Origin: Rubricella sp038526735
Lineage (GTDB): Bacteria > Pseudomonadota > Alphaproteobacteria > Rhodobacterales > Rhodobacteraceae
Length of the DNA stretch: 64,000 nucleotides
Assembly: GCA_038526735.1 (NCBI GenBank)
Contig: JBCBGM010000001.1
Coordinates: forward strand, 124,001-188,000
Direction: 5' to 3'
How positions within the stretch are numbered: position 1 is the first letter of the stretch; each line of letters begins with the position of its first letter. The notes under the pieces are model-generated. The model did no database searches and was not told the origin of the DNA. It saw only the letters and a list, made by a program, of their open reading frames with translations. The translations under genes and the position numbers were made by a program. Positions 17,420 through 25,287 of this stretch are shown one piece after another.

Positions 17420-18526
17420 TCAGAAGAGCTGCTCGTAGGCCCCACTCAGCGCATCGCGGCGCTCGAAATACGCGGCGAAACTCTCGGCATTCCACTCCAC
17501 AAGGCCCTGCTGGTACTCTGTGAAGCTGTTATAGACCCGGCTGCCGATGTCATCGACCGAGGCCACATCACGCCGCACGCGGAAGGCTGTTCGCGCCAGC
17601 TCGTCGAAGACCTCGTCCGGCAGGCGCGTGGGCCGCGTGCCAAACTCCTGCTGCATCTGGAACAGCGCCAATCCGTTGTTGCCATAGTAGCGCGCGCAGG
17701 TGCGGGAGTTTTCGATGTCCGCCGCCGTCTCGATGATCAGGCGGTCACGGTCGTCGAGACTGTCCCACAGGCTGCGGGTGATCCCGAGGGAGGAGACTGT
17801 GCCCGGCTCTTGGAAGCCCGGATAGAGGTAGTTGGCGAGAAGTTTAGGGAAGCCGAAGTTCAGATCATCATTCGGGCCGACCCATTCAAGCGCGTTGATC
17901 TCGCCGGCAAAGAGTGCATCGACGATTTGCCCTGCGGGTGTGACGACAGTTTGCGCGCCCAGTTCGCGCAACACGGCTCCGCCTAATCCGGGAATGCGCA
18001 TCGTCAGCGACTGGTAGTCTTCGACCGAGGTGATGGGCTGCTCAAACCAGCCGCCCATCTGCACACCGGTGCCGCCGCAGGCAATCGCCCGCACGCCAAA
18101 CTGGGCGTTCAGCTCATCCCAAAGCTCCTGCCCGCCCCCATAGCGGAACCAACCGTGCTGCTCGGGCATCAACAGGCCCAGCGGCACCGAGGTGAAGAAG
18201 TTCATCGCGGGGTGCTTGCCCTGAAAATAGTACTCGCAGGTGTGGTAGAGCTCGATATCGCCGTTGCCGACGGCATCATGCACCTCAAACGCGCCCATTA
18301 GGCTGCCCGCGGGGAAGACCTCAACACTCAGCCGATCATCCGACAGCGCAGAGATGGTGGCGGCCGAATTCGCAGCGGCATCCGACAACAGCGCGAGATC
18401 GGCAGGCCAAGACGTTGCCATACGCAACACCCGGCGCCCTTGGGCGTAGGCGGGTGCCGCAAGCGGAGCGGCGGCGGCGCCAGCGGTGGCGGCGAGGGCG
18501 GTGCGGCGGGAAACTGTGTTGCTCAT
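17420..18526 (-). CDS. TRAP transporter DctP-type substrate-binding protein, copy 2
   Basis: Periplasmic solute receptor of the TRAP family, 368 residues. A twin-arginine-like leader (SRRTALAATAG...AYA) precedes the mature domain. Hallmarks include FPAGSLMGAFEVHDAVGNGDIELYHT near the front and the central MRIPGLGGAVLRELGAQTVVTPAGQIVDALFAGEINALEWVGPNDD, which holds the usual carboxylate-binding Arg. It fits the mannitol/chloroaromatic or keto-acid TRAP subgroup by appearance; ligand unknown. Start at 18526 is fixed by GAGGAG seven bases upstream. It lies 11 bases after a second DctP gene, and no dctQ/dctM membrane genes are nearby. Confidence 0.88.
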   Translation of the reverse strand: MSNTVSRRTALAATAGAAAAPLAAPAYAQGRRVLRMATSWPADLALLSDAAANSAATISALSDDRLSVEVFPAGSLMGAFEVHDAVGNGDIELYHTCEYYFQGKHPAMNFFTSVPLGLLMPEQHGWFRYGGGQELWDELNAQFGVRAIACGGTGVQMGGWFEQPITSVEDYQSLTMRIPGLGGAVLRELGAQTVVTPAGQIVDALFAGEINALEWVGPNDDLNFGFPKLLANYLYPGFQEPGTVSSLGITRSLWDSLDDRDRLIIETAADIENSRTCARYYGNNGLALFQMQQEFGTRPTRLPDEVFDELARTAFRVRRDVASVDDIGSRVYNSFTEYQQGLVEWNAESFAAYFERRDALSGAYEQLF

Positions 18527-18537
18527 CTGATGTCTCC

Positions 18538-19599
18538 TCAACCGGCTGCCGCGTTGCGTGCGCGAGATAGCGTGAACGGCGCGTCGGCAACCCGAGTCCA
18601 GACCTGCACGGCCTCTCCGAAGTTGCGGTACTCGCGGAGCAAGCTGCGCGTGGCGTCATCCTGCCCTTCAAGCTCTGAAAAGCGGTCGCGGGAAGCCTCT
18701 AGCATGGCGTCAAACACGGGCTGTGGGGCGTTAGTGACGGAGACGGAGTTCACGAGGCGGAAGATCTGCTTAGAGACTGCGTTCCTCTTCATCCCTTGCG
18801 CGGCGACAATGTGGCTTTCCGCCATGGCGGAGGCCTCGAGGATGCGGCGTTGCTCTTCGGTCAGCCCATCCCAGCTGGATTTCGTAAACGTCAGTGAAAG
18901 CGCTGATGACGGGCGCGTGGCTGTGGCAAGTGTCAAATGCCCAAACCCAAGCGTCGGAAGTTGAGCAGTGTCCGCCACCGGCCCGGTCTCAGCCAGCTCA
19001 ACATCGCCCGGATTGACGACGCCAGCAGCTTGAGGCCGCACCCGCGCGCCCAAAGCACTGTAGATGTCCGCTGCCAACCCGCGGGTTGCCACGGTCAAGC
19101 CATCCAGCATCGCGGTGCCGGTCAGAGCGGCGCGCGTCCAAGCGTACTCCGCCCCGGTGTCGCCGATGTAATGGGACTTGAGGTCATACTCCGCCGCGAA
19201 GGTATCCCAAGCGTCTTGCCCGCGGCCGACGCGGAACCAAGCCTCCAGCTCGCGCTCCACCAGACCGCCGGGGAGCGATGTAAAAACGCCAAATGCGGGG
19301 TGCAGTTCCATCCAGTTTTCTTCAGCGCCCAAGACCGCGTTCACCTCACCAGCGCGCAGTGCGGCGAGCATTGTGTCCGAGGCGAGGCCGCCAAACTCGC
19401 GGGTCGAGACCGTGATTGTCCCGCCGGAGAGTCCCTCAATCCGAGCGGCCAATCGCGCCGCGAGCTCCCCTCGGCCATCAGTTTGCTGCGACCACACATT
19501 ACCGATTGAGATCGACAGACGGCCTTGCCCCAACGCCGGCGCGGCAAGAGCTGCGGCGCCTACCGTGGATGTTGCCGTCAAAAAATGTCTACGCTTCAT
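18538..19599 (-). CDS. TRAP transporter DctP-type substrate-binding protein, copy 1
   Basis: A 353-residue periplasmic receptor, with a twin-arginine leader (RRHFLTATS ... ALG) cut near residue 25. The fold follows the TRAP pattern (GGTITVSTREFGGLASDTMLAALRAGEVNAVLGAEE; LDGLTVATRGLAADIYSALGARVRPQAAGVVNPGDVELAE) but diverges well from its neighbour. The segment after GLTVATRG lacks the proline-glycine run seen there, so ligand contacts probably differ. Start at 19599 was chosen over 19668 because the Tat motif begins there and GGGGGT precedes it. First gene of a two-gene unit. Confidence 0.78.
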   Translation of the reverse strand: MKRRHFLTATSTVGAAALAAPALGQGRLSISIGNVWSQQTDGRGELAARLAARIEGLSGGTITVSTREFGGLASDTMLAALRAGEVNAVLGAEENWMELHPAFGVFTSLPGGLVERELEAWFRVGRGQDAWDTFAAEYDLKSHYIGDTGAEYAWTRAALTGTAMLDGLTVATRGLAADIYSALGARVRPQAAGVVNPGDVELAETGPVADTAQLPTLGFGHLTLATATRPSSALSLTFTKSSWDGLTEEQRRILEASAMAESHIVAAQGMKRNAVSKQIFRLVNSVSVTNAPQPVFDAMLEASRDRFSELEGQDDATRSLLREYRNFGEAVQVWTRVADAPFTLSRARNAAAG

Positions 19600-19703
19600 G
19601 CCACCCCCCATGTCAGCGCGCAGAGTTTTGTCGCGCCTGTGTCTCCCAGCAGATAGTGCAAGAAACACCCTCCGGAAAGCGAAACTGCACTAGTTACCCC
19701 GCG

Positions 19704-20015
19704 ATGGCCATGCCCCCTGATGAGATTCCGATTTGCCCACTGTGCCTGCGCCCCATTCCCAAGCGGGCGCGGCAGTCGCTGCATCATCTGATTCCAAAAT
19801 CTCGAGGTGGGCGGCATGGGCCGACGGTGCTGCTGCATCAGATCTGCCACAACGAGATTCACATCGCGCTGACCGAGCGCGAGCTTGCAGACGAGTACAA
19901 CACGCCTGAAAAGCTCCGCAGCCATCCGCATCTCGCAAAGTTCGTCGCTTGGGTGGCTAAGAAAGATCCAGGCTTTCACTCCCGTAGCACGCGGGGGCGA
20001 AAGCGACGACGTTAG
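19704..20015 (+). CDS. small HNH endonuclease-type protein
   Basis: A 103-residue HNH-fold protein. It has a CPLC knuckle (Cys11, Cys14), the metal/catalytic HH pair (27-28) in SLHHLIPKSRGG, and CHNEIH (Cys48, His49, Asn50, His53), which together make the zinc-stapled beta-beta-alpha-metal unit. A basic tail (STRGRKRRR) suggests nucleic-acid contact. Stand-alone short HNH proteins of this kind are widespread in Proteobacteria and mostly uncharacterised. The start at 19704 has no clear ribosome site; 19710 is an alternative. Overlaps the convergent SDR gene by 4 bases. Confidence 0.75.
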   Translation: MAMPPDEIPICPLCLRPIPKRARQSLHHLIPKSRGGRHGPTVLLHQICHNEIHIALTERELADEYNTPEKLRSHPHLAKFVAWVAKKDPGFHSRSTRGRKRRR

Positions 20016-20773
20016 CCGATTAGCCCGATCTCCCGCCGCAAGTCGTCATCCCGCAGCTTGGCCTCTTGGCCAGCATAGCGCGCGCCTTCGGGGCCGCAGA
20101 GCCAAAGGATCGCACGGGCGGGCCATTCGGGCGGGATGTGATCGTCCCAGGCGATTTGGCTGACCGGGTTCACACCGCTCGCCGCAATTTCGCGCTGCAT
20201 GTTTGTGGCTACGGTTCCGGGTGAAAGGCCGACCACGCGCACAACATCTCCGGCCTCTTTATGCGCAGCCTCCGTCAGCATCGCGGCGGCGGCTTTGGAG
20301 GCGCAATAATGCGACCAGCCCTCCAGCGCGTTGTGGGCAGCTCCCGAAGAAATGTTGACGATCACCCCACTCCCCTGAGCCCGCATGCGCGGCAAAGCAG
20401 CCCTGAGCCCGTGATACACACCTTCTGCATTGATCCGAAACGCCTGCGCCCAAGCGGCAGGGTCACTCTCCTCCAGCCGCGCGATGGGCTCGATCACCCC
20501 GGCATTGCTGACAAGCACATCCAGACGCCCCGTCTCGGCACTTGCCGCCGAAACGGCCACCTCTACCTGCGCGTAATCCGAGACATCGCAGGCAATTGCT
20601 TGCGCGCGTCCACCCGACGCGATGATCCGCTCCGCAATCGCCTGCGTCGCCGAAGTTCCGCGCGAGGCGAGGGTCACATGCGCGCCTGCGTCTGCGAAGG
20701 CAAGGGCTGTCGCCTCCCCAATCCCACGGCTCGCGCCGGTGATCAAAACGGACTGTCCTGCGAAGGTGGTCAT
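20012..20773 (-). CDS. SDR family NAD(P)-dependent oxidoreductase
   Basis: Classical short-chain dehydrogenase/reductase of 253 residues. Cofactor motif TGASRGIG is at about 12-19, DV at about 64-65, NAGV at about 90-93, the catalytic Ser in NISSGAA (about 142) and YCASK (about 156-160). The charged residue after strand 2 (ASRG) favours NADPH. The C-terminal part (ILWLCGPEGARYAGQEAKLRD) is unusual for 3-oxoacyl reductases; the substrate is unknown. Divergent from pmbA across about 100 bases. Confidence 0.9.
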   Translation of the reverse strand: MTTFAGQSVLITGASRGIGEATALAFADAGAHVTLASRGTSATQAIAERIIASGGRAQAIACDVSDYAQVEVAVSAASAETGRLDVLVSNAGVIEPIARLEESDPAAWAQAFRINAEGVYHGLRAALPRMRAQGSGVIVNISSGAAHNALEGWSHYCASKAAAAMLTEAAHKEAGDVVRVVGLSPGTVATNMQREIAASGVNPVSQIAWDDHIPPEWPARAILWLCGPEGARYAGQEAKLRDDDLRREIGLIG

Positions 20774-20875
20774 GGTATGCGCTCCCCGTCGTCTTCACGC
20801 GGTCATCGCACACTGGTGAGCCTGCGCACAGAGCAAAGGCTTGACCGCCGCACCGTTGCAAACCAAGTGAGGCGG

Positions 20876-22219
20876 ATGTCACAGAACCTCTCCGATCTCA
20901 CCCAGACCCTCCTCTCCGCCGCCAAACGCCATGGCGCCGATGCCGCTGATGCTGTTGCCGCGATCAGCGACAGCCTATCCATCGGTGTGCGCGCGGGCGA
21001 GCTGGAGCAAGCCGAACGCTCAGAAAGCACCGATGTAGGCCTGCGCGTGATCATCGGACAGAAACAGGCGACCGTGAGTGGCTCTGATCTGACCCCGGAT
21101 GGGTTGGAAACGATGGCAGAGCGCGCCGTGCAAATGGCCAAACTCGCCCCCGATGACCCATTCATCGGGCTTGCCGATGCCGCAGCGCTGAGCGACGTGC
21201 GCGATGCCTCGGGCCTAGACCTCGAAGACACGCATGAACCCGAGCCCAAAGCGCTCGAAGAGGCCGCCCTCGCGATGGAGGCAGCTGCCCTCGCCGTCGC
21301 GGGTGTAGATCAAGTCTCATCTGCCGGGGGTGGCTACGGCCGCTCAACCTTCCACCTCGCCGCATCGAACGGGTTCGAGGGCGGCTACTCCGGCACCTCC
21401 CACTCCCTCTCTTGCGTCGCAATCTCTGGCACTGGGCTAGAGATGGAGCGGGATTATTATTTCGACAGCCGCATGCATCACGCCGACCTCACCGCCCCCG
21501 AGGAGATCGGCAAACGCGCAGGCGACCGCGCAGCAGAGCGTGCTGGACCCCGCAAAGCCAAAACCGGCGCTTACCCTGTGCTCTATGATGAGCGCGTCTC
21601 CTCCGGGCTGGTCGGGCACCTTATGTCGGCAATTAACGGCAGCGCGATTGCACGCGGCGCATCTTGGCTGAAAGACGCGATGGGCGAGCAGGTGTTGCCT
21701 GCGCATTTTTCAGTCATCGAAGAACCAAACCGCCCACGCACCGGCGGCAGCCGCCCGTTTGATGGCGAAGGCTTGCCGGTCTCAAACCGTGCGTGGGTCG
21801 ATGAGGGCAAACTCACGGGATGGGTGCTTGACCTCGCCACAGCGCGTAAATTGGGTCTAGAGAGCACCGGCAACGCCAGCCGCGGCGTTGGCGGCACGCC
21901 CTCCCCGTCGCTCAGCAATCTCAGCCTGACCCAAGGGCACCAATCTCGCGAGGAATTGCTGAAGGAAATGGGCGAGGGGCTGCTTGTGACCTCGCTCATC
22001 GGCTCCTCCATCAACCCCAACACCGGCGACTACTCGCGCGGGGCCTCCGGCTTTTGGGTCGAGAACGGAGAGATCGCCTACCCGGTCAACGAATGCACCA
22101 TCGCGGGCAACCTGCGTGAAATGCTGATGACCCTCACCGCCGCAAACGATGCGCGGCCGCATCTCTCCCGCGTTGTGCCAAGCCTGCGTGTCGAAGGCCT
22201 GACCATTGCCGGCGGATGA
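20876..22219 (+). CDS. pmbA: TldE/PmbA subunit of TldD-TldE metalloprotease
   Basis: A 447-residue TldE-type subunit. With TldD, which is not in this window, it forms a heterodimeric peptidase that trims small modified peptides such as microcin B17 and helps turn over CcdA. TldE lacks the metal ligands. Recognised segments are EQAERSESTDVGLRVIIGQKQATVSGSDL, PVLYDERVSSGLVGHLMSAINGSAIARG, WVLDLATARKLGLESTGNA and GDYSRGASGFWVENGEIAYPVNECTIAGNL. The open frame continues to 20261 antisense to the SDR gene, but GAGG before the ATG at 20876 and the homologous start fix the N terminus. Confidence 0.93.
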   Translation: MSQNLSDLTQTLLSAAKRHGADAADAVAAISDSLSIGVRAGELEQAERSESTDVGLRVIIGQKQATVSGSDLTPDGLETMAERAVQMAKLAPDDPFIGLADAAALSDVRDASGLDLEDTHEPEPKALEEAALAMEAAALAVAGVDQVSSAGGGYGRSTFHLAASNGFEGGYSGTSHSLSCVAISGTGLEMERDYYFDSRMHHADLTAPEEIGKRAGDRAAERAGPRKAKTGAYPVLYDERVSSGLVGHLMSAINGSAIARGASWLKDAMGEQVLPAHFSVIEEPNRPRTGGSRPFDGEGLPVSNRAWVDEGKLTGWVLDLATARKLGLESTGNASRGVGGTPSPSLSNLSLTQGHQSREELLKEMGEGLLVTSLIGSSINPNTGDYSRGASGFWVENGEIAYPVNECTIAGNLREMLMTLTAANDARPHLSRVVPSLRVEGLTIAGG

Positions 22220-22982
22220 CCTGACGCTCCTCGTTGAGGCGGCTGAGGCCGCTGGCGAAATTGCCCTCAAACACCGCCACAACGAAACGCTCAACACCAC
22301 CGAAAAGCCAGATGGCCAAGGCCCCGTCACCGCCGCCGACCTGGAGATTGACGCAATGCTCCGCGCGCGGCTCACGAGCGCGCGCCCTGGCTATGGCTGG
22401 CTGTCGGAAGAGAGCTCAGATGACGGCACGCGGCTCTCTGCGAGCCAAACCTTTATCGTCGATCCCATCGACGGCACCCGCGCGTATATCGAAGGGGGGC
22501 GAGGCTTTTGCCACGCCCTCGCCGTGGTCGATGCAGAGGGTGTGAGTGCGGCCGCCGCTCATTTCCCGGTGCTCAAACGCACCTACGCCGCCGCACGTGG
22601 GCACGGCGCCACCCTCAACGGCGCGCCCATCCACGCCCAAGAGCCCTGCGCCACGCCGCCTGACGTTCTGATCACCCGCAACATGCTTGAGAGCTTCCAC
22701 TGGCCTGGCGGCACACCGCGCGTGAACCGCGCGTATCGCCCCTCCCTCATCGCACGGCTCTGCTACGTCGCCGAAGGGCGCTTTGCGGCAAGCCTCACGT
22801 TCCGCCAAAGCTGGGAGTGGGATGTTGCCGCCGGCAGCCTGATCCTCTCGGAAGCAGGCGCGACCATCACCGACGGCCACGGCGCACCCCTGCGCTACAA
22901 CCAGCCAGACCCGCGCCATCCGGGCCTAATCGCCGCCGCACCCGGCTATCACGCAGAGCTTCTCTCTCACCGGCTCGGTTAG
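22206..22982 (+). CDS. cysQ: inositol monophosphatase superfamily, CysQ-like 3'(2'),5'-bisphosphate nucleotidase
   Basis: A 258-residue magnesium/lithium phosphatase fold protein. Metal-site motifs are GPVTAADLEID (about 39-49), LSEES (about 66-70), VDPIDGTRAYIEGG (about 83-96) and SWEWDVAAGSLILSEAG (about 202-218). By look and gene order it fits CysQ, which hydrolyses adenosine 3',5'-bisphosphate from sulphate assimilation. It begins with the rare codon TTG, 14 bases inside pmbA; GAAGG eight bases upstream supports this, and no in-frame ATG or GTG fits. The symbol is tentative because inositol phosphatases share the motifs. Confidence 0.82.
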   Translation: MPADDLTLLVEAAEAAGEIALKHRHNETLNTTEKPDGQGPVTAADLEIDAMLRARLTSARPGYGWLSEESSDDGTRLSASQTFIVDPIDGTRAYIEGGRGFCHALAVVDAEGVSAAAAHFPVLKRTYAAARGHGATLNGAPIHAQEPCATPPDVLITRNMLESFHWPGGTPRVNRAYRPSLIARLCYVAEGRFAASLTFRQSWEWDVAAGSLILSEAGATITDGHGAPLRYNQPDPRHPGLIAAAPGYHAELLSHRLG

Positions 22983-23000
22983 CCTGCGACCACCCCGGTC

Positions 23001-23028
23001 TTGACGGCACTCTGCCTCTGCCTAGGGT
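23001..23028 (+). promoter_or_regulatory. candidate sigma-70 promoter for the DUF4170-lipid A unit
   Basis: TTGACG at 23001-23006 and TAGGGT at 23023-23028, separated by 16 bases, in the only sizeable gap of the block. It would drive the small DUF4170 gene and the three lipid A genes behind it. Confidence 0.4.
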
Positions 23029-23058
23029 GCGCGCAAACCCGCTGTCAGGAGTGCCTCA

Positions 23059-23280
23059 ATGGCCCAACGCCTTCATCTGGTCTTTGGTGGAGAACTCGTC
23101 GATCCCCAGACCACGCAATTCGCCAACGTCGATGAGATCGATATCGTCGGCATCTTTCCCGATTACGCCACCGCGTATGACGCTTGGAAAGATGCCGCCC
23201 AACGCACTGTGGACAACGCACACACGCGCTACTTCATCGCCCATCTACACCGGCTGAGAGACGAAGAGGTCGACGGCTAA
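23059..23280 (+). CDS. DUF4170 small protein
   Basis: A 73-residue acidic soluble protein (RLHLVFGGELVDPQTTQFANVDEIDIVGIFPDYATAYDAWKDAAQRTVDNAHTRYFIAHLH). It matches the alphaproteobacterial DUF4170 family, in which GGEL and FPDYATAYDAWK are the recognisable parts. Function unknown. It has CAGGAG before the ATG and is 4 bases from the acyltransferase gene, so it belongs to the lipid A transcript; a regulatory or accessory role there is inference from position only. Confidence 0.82.
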   Translation: MAQRLHLVFGGELVDPQTTQFANVDEIDIVGIFPDYATAYDAWKDAAQRTVDNAHTRYFIAHLHRLRDEEVDG

Positions 23281-23284
23281 CACA

Positions 23285-24004
23285 ATGGCAGAGCGGCGCA
23301 TTCGGCTCTCAAACGTGACCGGCAAAATCGCCGCCCGCCTCTTGTATCTGTACATGCGGTTTGTCTGGTTCACGAGCCGAATGACTGTCGTCAACGCAGA
23401 CCTGCGGAACGGCGAAATCGCCAATCCTTCGGGTGGGATCATCGGCGCTTGGCACGGTCGTTTAATGTTGTCACTCGTTGAGGGGCTGCACGGTATGCGC
23501 CCCGCCATCATCGCCTCAAAGTCTCGCGACGGCCAATTCGCGCTCGATATCATTGCCCCTTTTGGCCTTTCCGCAATTCGCGGATCCTCAAAGCGCAACG
23601 GCAAAGACAAAGGTGGCACTGAAGCGCTGCAAGGTGCGATTGACTGGCTGAACGCGGATCCTGAAGCTTACATTGCAATTACACCCGATGGGCCGCGTGG
23701 CCCGCGCGGTAGGTGCAAACACGGCATCGCAACCATCGCGGCGACAGCACAGAAATGGGTCATTCCGCTGGGGTATTCCACGAGCTTTGGCATCGAGTTC
23801 AAAAGCTGGGACAGGTTCCTCATACCTCTCCCCTTTGGTCATTACGCGATCGTCTGGGGCGACCCGGTTCGCCCGCCTGCTAAGGTGACCAGCGCGTCGA
23901 TTGAGGCATATCGGCTTGAAATTCAGTCCGGCATGCAAGCCGCCCAAGCCCGCGCGGATGAGATCACCAAGCGAAAAGTCCCGTTTGAGGCCGCACCCGC
24001 ATGA
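23285..24004 (+). CDS. DUF374 lysophospholipid-acyltransferase-like protein, possible lipid A late acyltransferase (LpxJ-like)
   Basis: A 239-residue LPLAT-superfamily protein of the DUF374 group. Markers are IIGAWHGRLMLSL (about 57-69), IIASKSRDGQFALDII, the GSSKRNGKDKGGTEAL segment and ITPDGPRGPRGRCKHGI (about 136-152). A hydrophobic segment near residues 20-38 would sit at the inner membrane. DUF374 includes LpxJ, a lipid A secondary acyltransferase known in epsilonproteobacteria. With waaA overlapping its stop by 4 bases and lpxK next, a lipid A acylation role is a reasonable inference here. Chain length and position of the added acyl group cannot be read. Confidence 0.8.
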   Translation: MAERRIRLSNVTGKIAARLLYLYMRFVWFTSRMTVVNADLRNGEIANPSGGIIGAWHGRLMLSLVEGLHGMRPAIIASKSRDGQFALDIIAPFGLSAIRGSSKRNGKDKGGTEALQGAIDWLNADPEAYIAITPDGPRGPRGRCKHGIATIAATAQKWVIPLGYSTSFGIEFKSWDRFLIPLPFGHYAIVWGDPVRPPAKVTSASIEAYRLEIQSGMQAAQARADEITKRKVPFEAAPA

Positions 24005-25287
24005 CCTGGCCGTTGATGCTCTACGCGTTGGTCTCGCGCCTGCTCGGCCTCTACGCGCCCCGCCACCTCCGCCGCCGAATTGCGCGCGGAAAGGAAGACC
24101 CGGCACGCATCGGAGAAAAACTCGGCAAGATCACAAAAGAGCGGCCCGACGGTCGCCTAATCTGGCTACATGCCGCGAGCGTGGGCGAAAGCCTCTCTCT
24201 GCTAGAGATCATCCGTAGGGTCGCGGACGAACGCCCCGAGCTTTCGCTGCTCGTCACCACCGGCACCCGCACCTCGGCCACCTTGATGGAAGAGCGACTG
24301 CCTCCCACGGCCTTTCACCAATACGCCCCGCTTGATGCCCCAGCGGTCGTGCGCGCCTTTCTCGACCATTGGCGCCCCGATCTGGCGATCTGGACAGAGT
24401 CTGAGCTGTGGCCCAACACCCTGCGCGCGCTCAACCGACGCGGTGTTTCGGTGCTTATGGTCAACGGCCGTATTTCGCGCGCGAGCTACCGCAACTGGCG
24501 CTGGTTTCCGCTCACCTCGCGCGCCATCCTGCACCGCTTTGACGCGCTTTTGGTCCAGAACGGAGAGACCGCGCGCCGCCTCCGCCGCTTGGGGGCACGC
24601 GCAGACCGCGTGCTCACCACTGGCTCCTTGAAAGAGGGCGCGCGCCCGCTGCCGCATGATCCGCTGGCGTTGAAGTTGCTGAGCGGCGCGATTAACGGCC
24701 GCCGGGTCTGGTGCGCCGCCTCCACCCATGCAGGGGAAGAAGACATCGCGGCAGAGGCGCACCGCGCCGCACAGCGTGCCTATCCGGGCGCTTTGTTGAT
24801 CCTAGTGCCCAGACACCCAGAGCGCGGCGACGAGCTGACCGAAACTCTGCGAATAGCTGGTTGGACCGTCGCCCAACGCAGCGCCTCTGAGCCGATCTCG
24901 ACAGAGACTGAGATCTACCTCGCCGACACGCTCGGAGAGATGGGGCTGTGGTATCGCCTCGCTCCGGTCTCGCTCGTCGGAGGATCGCTGATGCAGATCG
25001 GCGGCCACAATCCGTTCGAGCCCGCCGCCCTCGGCTCTGCGATTTTGCACGGGCCGCATGTGGAGAACTTCGAGAGCGCCTATGCTCGGTTGGCCGCCGC
25101 CGGAGCAGCGATCCGGGTGGAAGACACAGAGACGCTGTCAACTGCCCTCGTAGACACCCTCCGCCCCGACCGGGCGGCAACCCTCGCCGCCAAGGCTTGG
25201 GATTTGGCCTCTGAGGGCGCAGATGCAACCGACACATGCCTTGCTGAAATTACCGCCAGGCTTGACGCCTTGGACGCGCCCAAATGA
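24001..25287 (+). CDS. waaA: Kdo transferase (3-deoxy-D-manno-octulosonic acid transferase)
   Basis: Transfers Kdo from CMP-Kdo to lipid IVA at the cytoplasmic face of the inner membrane. The 428-residue GT30 enzyme has RLIWLHAASVGESLSLLEII (about 51-70) with the catalytic glutamate, VTTGTRTSATLM, WTESELWPNTL, and in the C-terminal half STHAGEEDIAAEAH, LVPRHPERGDEL and the nucleotide loop LVGGSLMQIGGHNPFEPAALG. Whether it adds one or two Kdo units cannot be told. Coupled to the acyltransferase before it and to lpxK after it, each by a 4-base overlap. Confidence 0.95.
   Translation: MTWPLMLYALVSRLLGLYAPRHLRRRIARGKEDPARIGEKLGKITKERPDGRLIWLHAASVGESLSLLEIIRRVADERPELSLLVTTGTRTSATLMEERLPPTAFHQYAPLDAPAVVRAFLDHWRPDLAIWTESELWPNTLRALNRRGVSVLMVNGRISRASYRNWRWFPLTSRAILHRFDALLVQNGETARRLRRLGARADRVLTTGSLKEGARPLPHDPLALKLLSGAINGRRVWCAASTHAGEEDIAAEAHRAAQRAYPGALLILVPRHPERGDELTETLRIAGWTVAQRSASEPISTETEIYLADTLGEMGLWYRLAPVSLVGGSLMQIGGHNPFEPAALGSAILHGPHVENFESAYARLAAAGAAIRVEDTETLSTALVDTLRPDRAATLAAKAWDLASEGADATDTCLAEITARLDALDAPK

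Noticed and set aside
20261..20875. 205-codon N-terminal extension of pmbA
   Set aside because: Lies antisense to the SDR gene; the ribosome site and family start are at 20876.
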